Below, piece by piece: positions 24,016 to 36,328 of a stretch of 64,000 nucleotides of DNA. The DNA is from Agrostemma githago. Taxonomy: Eukaryota; Streptophyta; Magnoliopsida; Caryophyllales; Caryophyllaceae. The stretch lies in the NCBI GenBank assembly GCA_958450325.1, contig OY288259.1, positions 29,258,734 through 29,322,733 on the forward strand, given 5' to 3'. How positions within the stretch are numbered: the stretch's first letter is position 1; the number at the start of each line of letters is the position of its first letter. Under the pieces are notes generated by a model that was not told where the DNA came from, searched no databases, and saw only the letters and a list, made by a program, of their open reading frames with translations. Position numbers and translations under genes: made by a program.

Positions 24016-25075
24016 TGTAACACCCCCATTTGTTTAGGAGACTTAACAAGACATCCTAAACAAATACGAGTGTTACCATCTCGGTAAACCGAGGTAGCAG
24101 ACATCATTACTCACAATAATAGAGTGTCTAAACGTACAACTTAATAATAGATTATAAAAATTCAGTCTTCAAACCAAATAATAAAAAGTATTCATGGTGG
24201 TCTAATAAATAAGATGGAATATGAACGATCAGGGTCTATACTACTCTGTTGATTTCGCACTCTGCCCATCCCGTAAATAGCATCCCAAGTCAAAAGCACA
24301 ATCCATCAAACACCTGAATACATCCCTGCTCCCCAAATGACCATAACCGTCAAGTGGATCATCACAGACACCAGAAATACACACACAAGATCAGTTTACG
24401 ATAACATTAAACAATATTAATACAATCCATATCACAAATATCATCATCAATATCATCATTCCTATCATCACTATCGCGACCGCAGTCACGCCCCGTCAGT
24501 CCGAGTGTGCACACCCCTCCTAGGCTCTCCTAGGAGGAAACATTAGGTAAGGTCCCGAGATCAACCGGGCCTAGCTAGTCCTAGCTAGCTTCTCTCAATC
24601 GGTACACAACCGCAATCTCAATATCATCATTATACCATTATATTATACAATCTCAATATCATCATTATACCATTATATCATACAATATGCAAACATACAA
24701 CGTAAACTGAGTAAGGATAACCTTACCTAATTAGCAGGTCACGATCACGTCGTTAGTATAATTCACCACGGAATTTCTACGAAGTCCGAACCTAATTAAT
24801 AAAATATTATATACATAAATTAATATCGATCGTAACGAACTGATTTATAAAGTGAACCGGTACCGTCTAATTAGCATAACCTACAACTTATTATTATCGT
24901 TATCATTAAGCTATATATATAGACATATACTAGTATTAGACTCCGTATAATTTCTTCTTCTACACTATAGTGACACAAAGATTAAATATCTCAATCTAGT
25001 ATTAGATTCCGTATAGTTTAATATGATTTATTGCTAGCCTTCAATATTACCCTTACGCCATCGATGTACAACAAC

Positions 25076-25110
<35 letters not shown>

Positions 25111-26095
25111 CAACAACACTATGTACAGCAACATTACAGCAACACTGATTAATGCCAACAATTTCTTATTATATTATTATAACAATTACAACAATACTAC
25201 AAACTACATCAACTTACGTCCCCCTTCGACGACTTATATTATTATACCAACTACAACAACTTATACGAATCCTCATGGCCTGACAACAACCAATGTCTCG
25301 GCAGCCCAACCACGACCGTTGATATCTCGACAAGAACAATCCCACTCACTAAGTACAGTAAACAAATGACAAAATGCACAATGAAGTCTAACCGTCAATA
25401 TAAATAGTTTACCGGCCACCATAATTACGTACTGACAACAACTCATTGACAACAAAGACACCATCCCGATACTACAGTAGCAACTACGACAAAACACACA
25501 TCACCCGAAACCGACGATTCAACTATTCTACAACCAGACCCGACGTAACAACTTCATGACATGGCTATACTAATAGTAATAATAATAACAATAATAGTAC
25601 GATAACAATAATAATAATACGACTATACTACTACGACATTAAAACTTGCTAACGGTACCAAGAAAAGAACGAAACAACGTGGCATACCTAAGATGCGGGT
25701 ACGATCGAGTTTAATCTATCGACGGTCCAATATGACTCCTAGGTTATCCCTTTCTTCGTCTTGATCGTGCGGCGGTTTGTGTGTGTGATGGGCTGTCGGT
25801 TTTGTTCGTGAGGCAGTTTGTGTGTATGATGGTGTGTCGGTTTCCTCTTTTGTTTTATGTGTCATGATAATATGTTTTATGTGTCATGATAATATATTTA
25901 AATAAAGAATAGTTTGTGCTGTAAGTTTCATCAAGTAACATGTGGGCCTGGGTATAACATATTACGGTAATAAGTGGGCCTGGGTATTACAAATGGTGTA
26001 TTACGTATTGACCGAAATATAAAATATAACTAAAGGTTCCGGTTGACCTAAACCGACTTTACTCGATTTGACTCACTATAAACACGGGTATTACA
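24016..26095 (-). repeat. Solo LTR D (2080 bp), different family
   Basis: Runs from TGTAACACCCCC to CACGGGTATTACA and is flanked by the perfect target duplication AAATA (24011-24015 and 26096-26100) inside solo LTR C. The minus orientation is likely because TGTAATACCCG is a common LTR start and GGGGGTGTTACA a common LTR end. A hairpin (TTTGTTTAGGA / TCCTAAACAAA) lies at its left end. It contains a (TTA)n run near 25,076-25,107. No gene. Confidence 0.8.
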
Positions 26096-28035
26096 AAATA
26101 TGCTAGTTTAGCTGACGGCGACTAACACGATGCGATATCTAGCTTAAGGTCAAAACATACACTCTCCTGGGCGAAACTACGCCCAGTTCAACGACCAAAT
26201 GTGCCCCAATTAGGCACACCGACTTTATAGCTAATGGCAAAACGTACATCCCAGACTATATTACTCTAAACCCACACTTTTTCTTATTCCATAACTCCAA
26301 AACAAGCCATTATCGATATTCAAAAGATATAATCATTATAAACAATAAGAGAACAAAAAGAAAAGGATCACTTTCCAAAAGAGGAAACTTCTATTGTAGG
26401 AAACTTCTATGTTTAGAAACCTTACTAAAAATAGCATTATATCAAAATAGCAAAAATATTAGTTTATACTACTTCAACATTTTAGTAAACGATATAGATT
26501 TATAAAACTAATACTTTCGGCCTTAACGATATTACTTATCAAAGTGAGAGTATTTAGATATATGAATTTAATGAAAAACCATAAAAGTGTTTACAAAATA
26601 ATTAAAAATGTCTTAAACACTATAGTACTACTAATTAGGGTGTTTTCAAAATTTATAAAACTTAAATTCCCTAATTATTATTAGTTTCGACAATAGGATT
26701 ATAAATAGGATTTTACGGCAAATGTCAAATTAAATCTTTTAACGTCTTTTATTTAATTAAAGCATTGAACATATTTAGAGTATGTTAAGGGATGATTTAA
26801 CTCTTAAATTTTTGGATTTAAATATTTTCAAAACTGCTGGAAAAATAATTCTTTTAGGTAAGACGAAGCATTTTAACGATAAATCGTAATTTTGTCCAAA
26901 AATCATTACTATTAATTAAAGACTTTAATAAATAGTACAAAAATTACGTAAAATAGCTAAACTATATTTTTGGACATTCTGTCCAGAAAAGAAATTTTTC
27001 CAGAATCCTTAAACTCGGTTTTTAGAGGGGTTTTCTCGTTAATCGTCTAATCTCGACAATAACGATTAATAAAAATAGTAATTACAAAGCGATTTAAGTG
27101 TTAATATCCAAAAATTATTATTAAACTTAAAAATCATGATTTTCCAGAATCTACCATTTTTCCAGATTTTCAAAAATTCCAGATTTAATAAATCCCATCA
27201 AAACCGTCTTTAAAAACCCGTTTTCACAATTAACGATTCCATTAATAAAACTTACCGTTCCTAACATTTTATTAAAACACTAAAAATCTTAAAATTACAT
27301 TTTATTATGAAACCATCATAAACATATTTTTTTCCAGATTTAAACAAAATACCAGAAATCGAGTATTTAAACGACAAACACAGTTTTAACGATAAACGAT
27401 GATTTAAAGTGATTAATTAATTCATCCACTTAAAAATTCCGAAAAATTATAAAAACATTCATAAATTTCTTTTTCACCATAAAGTTTCACCACGTCAAAA
27501 ATCAGATTAAAATAAAATGTTTAAGTACTAGAACTAAAAATCTGCTCTTAATCATTTTCGTCCGTAAACGGTAATAATTCAATAATTGATAACTAAAATA
27601 TCAGAAAAATGCTAAATTATTAAAAATCATTAAAAACCTCATTTTTACAGAATATAATCATATATTACAAGTTTAGGCCGAATATTACGATTTTACAAAT
27701 TAATACGACGATTTAATCGTTAATCTCGTAAAAGTGATAAAAATATCGAAACATGCAAATTTTCAACTTTTAAAATTTTTCCAGATTTATGACATACATA
27801 TATTGTCAAAATAAAACATAAAAATATATACATGCAAATACACAATTAAAATCACGAAATACCGAGTAACATCGATGTTACCTTTAATCTAAGTCCGAGT
27901 CGACGATGTATTCGTCCGCTTCCGGATCCTCCAAAAATACTACAAAAACATGACATCCATGGTATGAAAATACCATAAGATCGATGGAATAATAGAGTAT
28001 AGGTAATGGAGGATACCGTAGTACGGTATCCGAGT

Positions 28036-28215
28036 AGGTTTAGGAAACACGCAATAGGACAATATTGCGTGAAGGTTTAGGAAACACGCAATAGGAAAAT
28101 ATTGCGTGAAGATTTAGGAAACACGCAATAGGACAATATTGCGTGAAGATTTAGGAAACACGCAATAGGATGATATTGCGTGAAGATTAGGAAACACGCA
28201 ATAGAAGAATAATAT
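28036..28215 (-). repeat. Hairpin-forming minisatellite in solo LTR C
   Basis: Five units of about 37-38 bp. Each carries AGGAAACACGCAATAGGA followed by ATATTGCGTGAAG, so every unit contains the inverted pair CACGCAATA / TATTGCGTG. The last unit is degraded. Seen directly by reading the line. Confidence 0.85.
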
Positions 28216-29282
28216 TGTTTGAGATATGATTTAGTTTCCTAGTTTAAGTTAGATACGGATACTATAAATATGGGTCTATGTTTGTATTCATAATTAAGAA
28301 AAAAAGTAAGTTAAGAAGTTACAATAATACAAATCTCTTTATATTTTATCATGGAAAAACAAGGTGAAAATGATTGGAAAAGAAATCGATTAATACCTTA
28401 ACGAAGGAGATGAAAAGATGATCGAAATAAGAGAAAAATAGGAGACGGAAGGCGATGCTTGAAGACGGCTTTCTGGCTAGAAATGGCGGCTGAAAAATTC
28501 AGATTTCATGAACCAAGAGAGAGAAAAAGAGGAGGTATTTGCCTTGATTAAAATTGATGTAAATTGAATGAGAAAAAAAGTGAAAGGATTAAGCATAAAT
28601 GAAGCTTTTAAAATTGATGAAAACAAGTTAGATGCATACTACACAACTTGGCCAAAATGATGTATGTGGAGGTTGAAAAGTTTTTGCATGAATCATCACA
28701 CTAAAACATGGTAAAAATATCTTGTGAAATAATTGTTCTCTTAAAAACATAAAAATAATAAGTTGTAAAAATATGTAGTAGTAGTAGTGTGACATGGGGG
28801 TCACGATCCAAAATGGTGGGAAGGGGTCCAAAAATAATTGTAGGTTGATTAAAAAGATGATCGTAAAATTATTAAAGGTATTTCAAAGCAATTCGAGTAA
28901 ACCTCATGTTGGAATTTAATTATTTACGAAATTTCATAATAAAATCATTAATGGCTAAATTTTTATAAATAAAAATATTTCTTAGTTGAAAATATTATAT
29001 AAATATAATTAGACATTTGTAGGAAAAGAAATAACTAAAATTCGAGCTTAAAAACGTCAATTCAAAGAAAAATAGAATTCCTCGCGGAAAATTAATTAGT
29101 TTACGAAGAAAATAAAATAAATAGATTTGAAAGAATTAAAATCTTTTAAAATATAAATAAATATAATTAAACTCAAAAAAAAAACCTGGAAAAAGACGAA
29201 ATGCAAGGCCGAAATGTGACAGAGTTATGACAGAGTCATAACGGTATGGATAAAAACGCTAGGAAAAATAGCGGGTGTTACA

Positions 29283-30520
29283 AAAGTTCACAGGTTACAA
29301 CCTTAAACAACCATCAACGATCTAATCTTTAAGAAATACGGGTAATCTATGTCAACCAGAATTTCTAACGACATTAATGAAAACCTTCAATGGCACCACA
29401 ACACTCAGACTAACACTTTAAACAATACTCTATGATCCCAAATATTCACGATGCATCCATCAATGCAAAAAAGCATTAGGTAAGAATGCCAAAGTAATAT
29501 TATCAGTTACACTTAGTTCGGTTCTAGGTTATGTACTAGGTATCCATCAAATATGATATACCCTTACTACTCCAAAATATCATTCGACTCTAAGTCCTCC
29601 AAATCATCAAATAACCTACTCCCTCTGATTCACAAAGACCTTCCCCTTTGATTTAAATATACCTCACATATATTAAACAAAGGGGAAAATCTTTGTGAAT
29701 CGGAGGGAGTATAACCCAAGATTCAAAATCCAAGGTGTCAACCTAATTCCATTAATTGGTAAAGCTTACCAAGCTAGTTAACAAGGTATAACTCACAATC
29801 CTCAATCCATGTAACAAGGGTTTACTAAACCTCAAACAGCTATGACATCTAACAAGGTTTACTAAGACAGAATCGGTCACACCAAAGAATCTCAAGAGAG
29901 AAGATGGTAAAATAAGGGAATTAATCAAAGATTTTTCACAAGGATGAAGGCGCAAATTTATAAGAGAAGAATCGGAAAAGGGAGAAGCAGGAAGAAAATA
30001 ATCAATGATTCTAGATGACCTAAGACGAGAGGGGAGACTTTGGACCTCAAAGGTTCCACAAGAAAATCGCGAGATAACTTCATCATCTCGTGGAGACACG
30101 AGCACACTAGTCTAGTATTGCTTTATCTGGATCTACTGCAACATCATGGAACAAGAATCTACTCTTGATCATCTAACCTCTAGCTTGAGCAAACTAAATA
30201 TGGACTGAAAGGTCACCATTGTATCTTCCTTGGAGCACTAAGTTGTCCACTCGAGTTAGCAGGTGTTGAGAGTTCCAAGCAGGTATTGTCCCGATATAGA
30301 ACAGCATCCTATCAACATCTTGTTCATTCATCTTCTTCCAGACAAAGTAAGAAAATATCCAATGTAAGTCATTGAATTACAAGAACAAATAATCCTAACA
30401 GTTAAGTCCTTATTTTAGTTTCTACCCATCTCTCACTAATATTTTTTTTATTCGAATCATTTACTGGTATTTTTCCTAAAACCAGGTATAAGCGTCAGGA
30501 GCAACAAGTCTCTGATATCA
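29283..30520 (-). other. Interior of inverted family A relative (copy B), right piece, with primer-site remnant
   Basis: Reads in reverse as 17,460-18,640 of copy A (for example ACACTTTAAACAATACTCTA). The primer site is degenerate: the minus strand reads TTGATATCAGAGAC at about 30,520-30,508 instead of TGGTATCAGAGC. Small open frames here have no motif and no counterpart frame in copy A. Confidence 0.65.
29619..29709. mobile_element. Stowaway-like foldback MITE (91 bp)
   Basis: CTCCCTCTGATTCACAAAGA at the left is nearly perfectly complementary to TCTTTGTGAATCGGAGGGAG at the right, and the arms continue through CCCCTTTG / CAAAGGGG. Flanked by TA (29617-29618 and 29710-29711). Almost the entire element folds into one hairpin. 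Confidence 0.85.
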
Positions 30521-30522
30521 AC

Positions 30523-31478
30523 TGAAATCCCCTAGAAATTCTAACACAATACAGTGACGGAAACATTGTAGATTTGGGATTAAAACACTCTGATGTTCTA
30601 TATTTTAATAAAAGAACGGTCAGTCAATACAAATGCCTCTTTCTGCGAAAGGGCTAAAATAAATACTCTCCAAACAGGTTTACAAAATTCCATAAATAAA
30701 CATGAATGAATAAAGAGTAGGATACACGCTACTCGCTAGCTCACACCCAAAACCCAGCAGCAAATACCTGTCATGTTATAAACATAACAGTCACGTCAGT
30801 GGGGAGTAACTCGGACATTCTCCCAGCCATATTATATCATATGGAAAATAATAGCATTACTATATCAAAATAATTAAAATGAGAAAACATTAAAATGATA
30901 TAATAAAAATAAGCTTTCGGAGAAAAACTTAAAACATTGGAACAATAAAATAAGAACAAGTTTTCAGAAGAAAACTTCAGAAATTTGCCAACCTGCATAT
31001 CAAAATGTATCGATAGTAATAAAAATATTCAAAATGGCGTTATGGATAGGTTTAGTGTCGACGGCTAGGCTTTTACTAGGAGAATACTAAAAACTAGCTT
31101 CGAGAACCAAGTTTAAACAAATCAAACTTCGGTCTCTAACTAGGCTACTCAACCATAATAGGACGGCGACTTATAAATGCGTGACACTAGTTTAAGACAA
31201 TGCACACCCCTCTTGGAATTACCTGTCACCCAGTTCAACTTATGACAGCGACTTACTGCGAGGCCTAAGCTTAAGGTCAAAATGTACACCACTCCCGGGA
31301 TACCTGTCACCCGGTTCAATAACTAATGTACCGATTCCTGATACACTAGCCTTATAAGTGATGGCAAATCCGTAAACCCCAGATTGTATTACTCTAACCC
31401 CACACTTATCCTTATTCCATAACTCCAAAACAAAGCCATTACCGATATTCAAAAGATATAATCATTATAAATAACAAA
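30523..31478 (-). repeat. Truncated LTR of copy B, family A
   Basis: Matches 17,448-16,500 of LTR A in reverse, from TGAAATCCCC at the interior side through the segment near AAAGATATAATCATTATAAA. Identity stops at about 31,478, where the Tat element sequence begins, so most of the LTR (about 3 kb) is missing. Confidence 0.65.
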
Positions 31479-31616
31479 ATTTAGGAATGCTCGGGATGAT
31501 TAATTCTTGTGCTAATTATCGTGGAATCTAAGACTAGGCTTGTATGTTTAAGCCTTGCTAGAATTAGGAAACTTTGTGGAGAGGAGATATGGAAAGAGGG
31601 TTGTAGGCCTAGATGC

Positions 31617-31624
31617 TATATATA
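31617..31624 (+). promoter_or_regulatory. TATA box of antisense ORF in Tat element
   Basis: TATATATA in GATGCTATATATACCCATCC, 94 bp before the ATG at 31718, with a pyrimidine-rich leader between. This is the layout of a plant core promoter and would drive the plus-strand ORF, opposite to the gag-pol transcript. Confidence 0.5.
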
Positions 31625-31847
31625 CCCATCCCTTGTCTTAATTTTCCTCACAACTTTCTCATAATTCTCTTTTCCTCAAAAAGAAAACTCCTTTTATTCC
31701 TTTCAAGGATTTTAGTCATGGGAATCGAGCGATTGACCGGTTCAGTTTGCTTAAGCTACAGGCCAGAAAGTAAAAACAAAAAAAAAACTAATGGGAGCGT
31801 GAAAGGCGATCAACAAGGAGATTGAGAAGGCGAATTTTGAGGCGGCC

Positions 31848-33020
31848 ATGGCTAGGAACTCCGCCTCAAAAACTAGAGCGAAGCAAGCATCACCATCCAA
31901 AGCTAGGTCACCGATTATAGGTGATGGAATCGAGAAACTTAGGAAGAAAGTAAAAGGACCACAGGAAGATGATAGTTTACGTACAAAAGCCATGCATGAA
32001 TTAAATGAGATACCGGGGCTAAACTTTGAGGACGATGATGTTGCTAATGATGTTCCCTGGATTACGCAGAGGAGCAAGAAAGGAAAAAAGAGCAGTACTG
32101 GGGAAAAAAATGACGGTCCTAAAGGAAATGATGAGACCAGCAGGTTGCAAAACAAAACAGATGAAAACTTGATGCAATTCACGACTGATGACACAAAAGA
32201 GGAGGTTTTGTTTTCGGAGCAAGCTGTGTATTGTTTTTTTCTTGGTGAAAACCCCCCTTCGGAGGTCCTAGAGGGATTTATCCGAAGGATATGGAGACAG
32301 CATGATGTAGACAAAGTGTCCTTTATGCCTAATGGACTGTTCTTAGTGCACTTTAGAGAGGCAAAACGGAAAGAGGCAGTATTGAAGGCGGGTTATTATA
32401 TGTTTGATAACAAACCCCTTATTGTCAAACCTTGGAGTGCTGGTGTGGGTTTGTTAAAAGAAGATGTCAAAATAGTGCCTGCTTGGATACGCTTACATGA
32501 GCTGCCTTTGAGATTCTGGGGTAAGTGTCTCCTTACTATAGCAATCATGGTGGGAAAATATATAAAGTCGGATCAGGCCACAATTGATAAGACGAGACTT
32601 GGTTTTGCAAGAGTGCTTGTGGAACTAAAAATTGGAGAAAAATTTCCTGATCAAGTAAAATTTCTGGATGAGGAAGGGAAGAAAGTTGTACTGAAGGTGG
32701 AATATGATTGGAAACCAACAATATGTGGAAATTGCAAAGGGCTAGGGCATGAGACAGGATTATGTAGGAGGAATATAAAGAAGGATAATGGCCATGCTCA
32801 AAAGAAGGTCTGGAAACCCATACAAAAACCAGTTGCTGGAGTGGCTCAATCTACTGTTAATCCTCCATTAATACAGGTTGGAGTGGATAGGGGGAGGATA
32901 GATAAGACTTTTAAAGCAGCTTTGGCAAATGACGAGAGAGATGAGGCTCTTGTAGTTACAGAGCCAGTGGTGGAATTGGTTGATGGTAACCTTGAACCTC
33001 TAATATATCATAATGTTTAA
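31848..33020 (+). CDS. LINE ORF1: DUF4283-type, CCHC zinc knuckle (390 aa, intact frame)
   Basis: Nucleic-acid-binding protein of plant L1 LINEs. The ATG at 31848 is the first in frame after the short leader (110 bp). Basic N-terminus (ASKTRAKQASPSKARS). The DUF4283-type region spans about residues 115-260, with AVYCFFLGENPPSEVLEGF, YYMFDNKPLIVKPW and AWIRLHELPLRFWGKCL. A CCHC knuckle (CGNCKGLGHETGLC, Cys-x2-Cys-x4-His-x4-Cys) lies near residues 293-306. The frame is complete, unlike ORF2. Its TAA overlaps the ORF2 start by 8 bases. Confidence 0.8.
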   Translation: MARNSASKTRAKQASPSKARSPIIGDGIEKLRKKVKGPQEDDSLRTKAMHELNEIPGLNFEDDDVANDVPWITQRSKKGKKSSTGEKNDGPKGNDETSRLQNKTDENLMQFTTDDTKEEVLFSEQAVYCFFLGENPPSEVLEGFIRRIWRQHDVDKVSFMPNGLFLVHFREAKRKEAVLKAGYYMFDNKPLIVKPWSAGVGLLKEDVKIVPAWIRLHELPLRFWGKCLLTIAIMVGKYIKSDQATIDKTRLGFARVLVELKIGEKFPDQVKFLDEEGKKVVLKVEYDWKPTICGNCKGLGHETGLCRRNIKKDNGHAQKKVWKPIQKPVAGVAQSTVNPPLIQVGVDRGRIDKTFKAALANDERDEALVVTEPVVELVDGNLEPLIYHNV

Positions 33021-36000
33021 AATTGGGTTTTGGAATGTTAGACGTTTGAATAGTGTAAATATACAAATAATTGTTAGAGATTTTGTTAAAAAACATGAGG
33101 TCGATCTTTTTGGATTATTAGAGACCAAAATAAAAAGGGGAAACTCGAATAATGTAATAGGCAGCATGGTGGATGGCTGGAGTATTACGACTAATGCTAA
33201 TAGCCATCCAGGTGGGCGTGTGTGGGTGCTGTGGAAGCCAGGAGTGTTTGATGTTCAAGTTCTTGCATTGGATGCTCAGTTCATACACTTACTGATTACT
33301 GTAAAGATCACAAACATGAAATTCTACTTGACTATGATCTATGCCTTCAATGAAGGTAGTGATAGGAAATGCTTTTGGGAAAGACTAAAAGGATTTGCAA
33401 CGCAGATTAATCTCCCTTGGGGGGTGGCAGGAGATTTTAACACTGTGATTAGTAGGGATGAATGATTGGGAGGTGATTCAAAAGAGGAAGATATGGAAGA
33501 CTTTGTAGACTGTATTGATGGCTGCTCACTAATGAATATTCAATCGACTGGGTCTTGCTTCACATAGACTAATAAACAAGAAGTGGGGAGTAGGAAATAC
33601 AACCGTTTGGACAGGTTCTTGATCAATAGTGCTTGGGTTGAGGAGTATCCAGATTTATCTTTTCATTTTTTCCATGAAGGTACCCTTGATCATACTCCTT
33701 GTGTGCTAAGCTCGCGTCCTTGGGATGGGGGACAACGGAGGAATTTCAAATACTTCAACATGTGGAGTGGTTCTCCAAGTTTTAAAGATAGGGTGTAGCA
33801 TCATTGGCGCCAAGAGATTCAGGGTGTTCCTATGTTCTGTCTCGTGAAGAAACTCAAATCCCTAAAACCAGTTTTGAAGAGGCTTAATTCTGAATGCTAC
33901 TCAGACATTGAGGTTCAAACTGCCAGGACGGAGCAGGATCTTGACAGGACTCAGGAGAAATTGGTTCTTAATCCTAATGATATAGCAGCAATTGATGAGG
34001 AGATAAGCCTGCTTCTACGAGTAAGACAACTGCAGCATGATAGGAATATAGTTACCTCAAACAAAAGGCAAAGACACATTGGATGAAGGAGGGCGACTCC
34101 AATTCTGCATACTTTCATGCTTGCTTGAGACAGAGATACAGTAAGAACAAAATTACCCAGGTTGAAAATATTGAGGGCTCTCAATGTGATAATGCAGAAG
34201 CTATACAGGGTGCATTCCTAGATTATTACCAACAATTACTTGGGACCTCTAAGAGGACTGATCCTGTTCGTAGGGAGATAATGGATATGGGAAATAGATG
34301 CAGTCCTGATCATTGGGGAGTGCTGCTTGCTCCGGTTTTGAATGACGAGATAAAAAAAGTCATGCTCTCGATCCCTAAAGATAAAACCCCCGGACCGGAT
34401 GGATATACAAGCAGTTTCTTTAGGGATGCTTGGGAGATTGTAGGGGATCAAGTGTGTAGTGCAGTTCAGAATTTCTTTCAGATAGGCTTGCTACTCCAAC
34501 AAATAAATGCTACCACTTTATCTTTGATTCCTAAACTGGAGAGGCCTTCTTCTGTGACACAATTCAGACCTATCGCCTGCTGCAATACTATATATAAGGT
34601 GATCTCAAAACTACTCTGCAATAGGTTAGCTGCGATTTTGCCTGATCTGGTAGACGCGACTCAGGGTGTTTTCATTCATGGGAGGTCTATAATACAGAAT
34701 ATATTAATTTGTCAGGACCTTGTTAAGCTATATGAAAGGAAGGGAACCTCAGCTAGATGTATGTTTAAGATAGATTTGCAGATTCAGTTGAGTGGGCTTT
34801 CATTGAGCAGATGCTACAAGCGTTAAACTTCCCACAATAATTCATCCGAAAAATTATGGTATGTGTCTCTTATACAACCTTCTCGCTGGCTATCAATGGA
34901 AATCAGTTTGGCTATTTGAAGGGCAAACGAGGCTTGAGACAAGGTGATCCAATATCCCCCTTATTTTTAACAAAATGCATGGAATACTTAACAAGAACAT
35001 TGAAGTATGCTACTGAGAAATATCAATTTCATTACCATGCCCATTGTAAGGATAGCAAATTGACGCATCTTATGTTTGCGGATGATTTGCTACTATTTTG
35101 CAAAGGGAATGCACAATCAATCATCCTACTGATGCGAGCCTTCAATACTTTCTCTAGCACTACTGGGCTCCAAAAGAATACCGGAAAATCTGAGGTTTTT
35201 TTCAATGGTATGACTGATGGACTAAAAAGCGACATACTTTCTGTGACTGGATTTTCAGAAGGGATTATGCCATTTAAGTACCTAGGGGTGCCGATAAAGG
35301 CTGACAGGCTGTCTAAATATGAATGCAAGAGGATTGCTGATAAGATGGCTGCTAGAATCAGAAGCATAGGGGCTCGAAAATTGTCTTATGCAGGGAGAGT
35401 CACGCTGATTAATGATGTCCTTAATACTCTCCAATGCTACTGGGCTTCGATCTTTCTCATTCCGGTTAGCATTATCAAACGTATAGAAGCAATTTGTAGA
35501 AACTTCATGTGGTCCGGGAGCTCGGAATATATGACAGTCCCACCAGTTGCATGGGAAAAGATTAAAGCTCCAAGACAGGAGGGAGGATTAAATATCAAGT
35601 GCCTGAGTATATGGAATCGAGCGGCGATTGCTAAACTAGTTTACTGGGTTTATACCCAACCTGATAAGTTATGGATCAAGTAGGTAAACCAAGTCTATTT
35701 AAAGGGAGCCGATTGGGGTGATTACAATCCAAAAGCTAATGATAATTGGGCATGGAAGAATGTCTGTAGAGTCAAGGAAAGCTTCAAATCTGAGTACATC
35801 AATGGAAAATGGAGTGGAGTTGATAAGGGGTACTCTATCAAGGAAGGCTATGACTAGCTTAGACCTAAATTAAGTGAAAAAAGCTGGCATAAGGTTGTTT
35901 GGTCGAGTTGGAACATACCTAAGCATTCCACTACGACATGGCTTGCAATGATGGAAGGAATGAATGTTAAGGAGAAACTAGTGAAGATTGGTTGCTGTGA

Positions 36001-36328
36001 GGAAGCTAGTTGCTGCATTTGTGGTGACCATACGGAATCAGTTCAGCACCTCTTTTTTGATTGTGCTTACAGTAGGAGATTGAGAAGGGAAGTTGAAGGA
36101 TAGTATGGAACTATTCCTGAGATGAACAGGCTGATCAATGAGACAAAGCATCAGACAGGAAAGGTGAATGCTATGATGCTTACAGCGCTCTACTACCATG
36201 TATGGCAACAAAGGAACAAATCAAAAATTGAAGGCATCCTTATGCGACCGAAAGTGGTTTCTTGTGGTATAAAGGCTGAAGAGAGGAAAAGATGCGAGTG
36301 TGTTATGCCAGGGCTAAATTTGCACTAG
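33013..36328 (+). pseudogene. LINE ORF2: endonuclease, reverse transcriptase, zf-RVT (several stops)
   Basis: Start ATG at 33013, inside the end of ORF1. Endonuclease: GFWNVRRLN, LLETKIKRG, VAGDFNTVISRDE and later LDHTPCVLSS. RT: DKTPGPDGYTSSFF, FRPIACCNTIYKVISKLL, QGVFIHGRSI, GLRQGDPISPLF and the catalytic FADDLLLFCKG near 35,080. C-terminal: VAWEKIKAPRQEGGLNIK and a Cys-rich zf-RVT region (CCICGDH...HLFFDC). The frame is broken at 33,463-33,465 (TGA), near 33,570 (TAG), at 33,796 (TAG), near 34,085, at about 34,780-34,830 (frameshift around the RT aspartate region), at 35,681, near 35,858 and near 36,101. Inactive. Confidence 0.85.

Larger units (their letters stand above)
23337..29282 (-). 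repeat. Solo LTR C, family A, with nested solo LTR D
   Basis: On the plus strand it runs from TGTAATCCTC to GGGTGTTACA, so the LTR is on the minus strand. It is flanked by the perfect 5-bp target duplication AAAGT (23332-23336 and 29283-29287). No internal region is present. Removing it rejoins the interior of copy B at CCAAAGT. Its segments 23,340-24,010 and 26,100-26,340 match LTR A in reverse. Net length is 3861 bp without the nested D element and its duplication. It arose by insertion and LTR-LTR recombination. Confidence 0.85.

Noticed and set aside
24016..25992. Alternative right end of LTR D at GGGTATTACA near 25,990
   Set aside because: No matching target duplication there, whereas 26,095 gives a perfect AAATA pair.
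28040..28215. CRISPR-like regular repeats
   Set aside because: Spacers are not unique, units differ by point changes, and the context is a plant LTR; it is a minisatellite.
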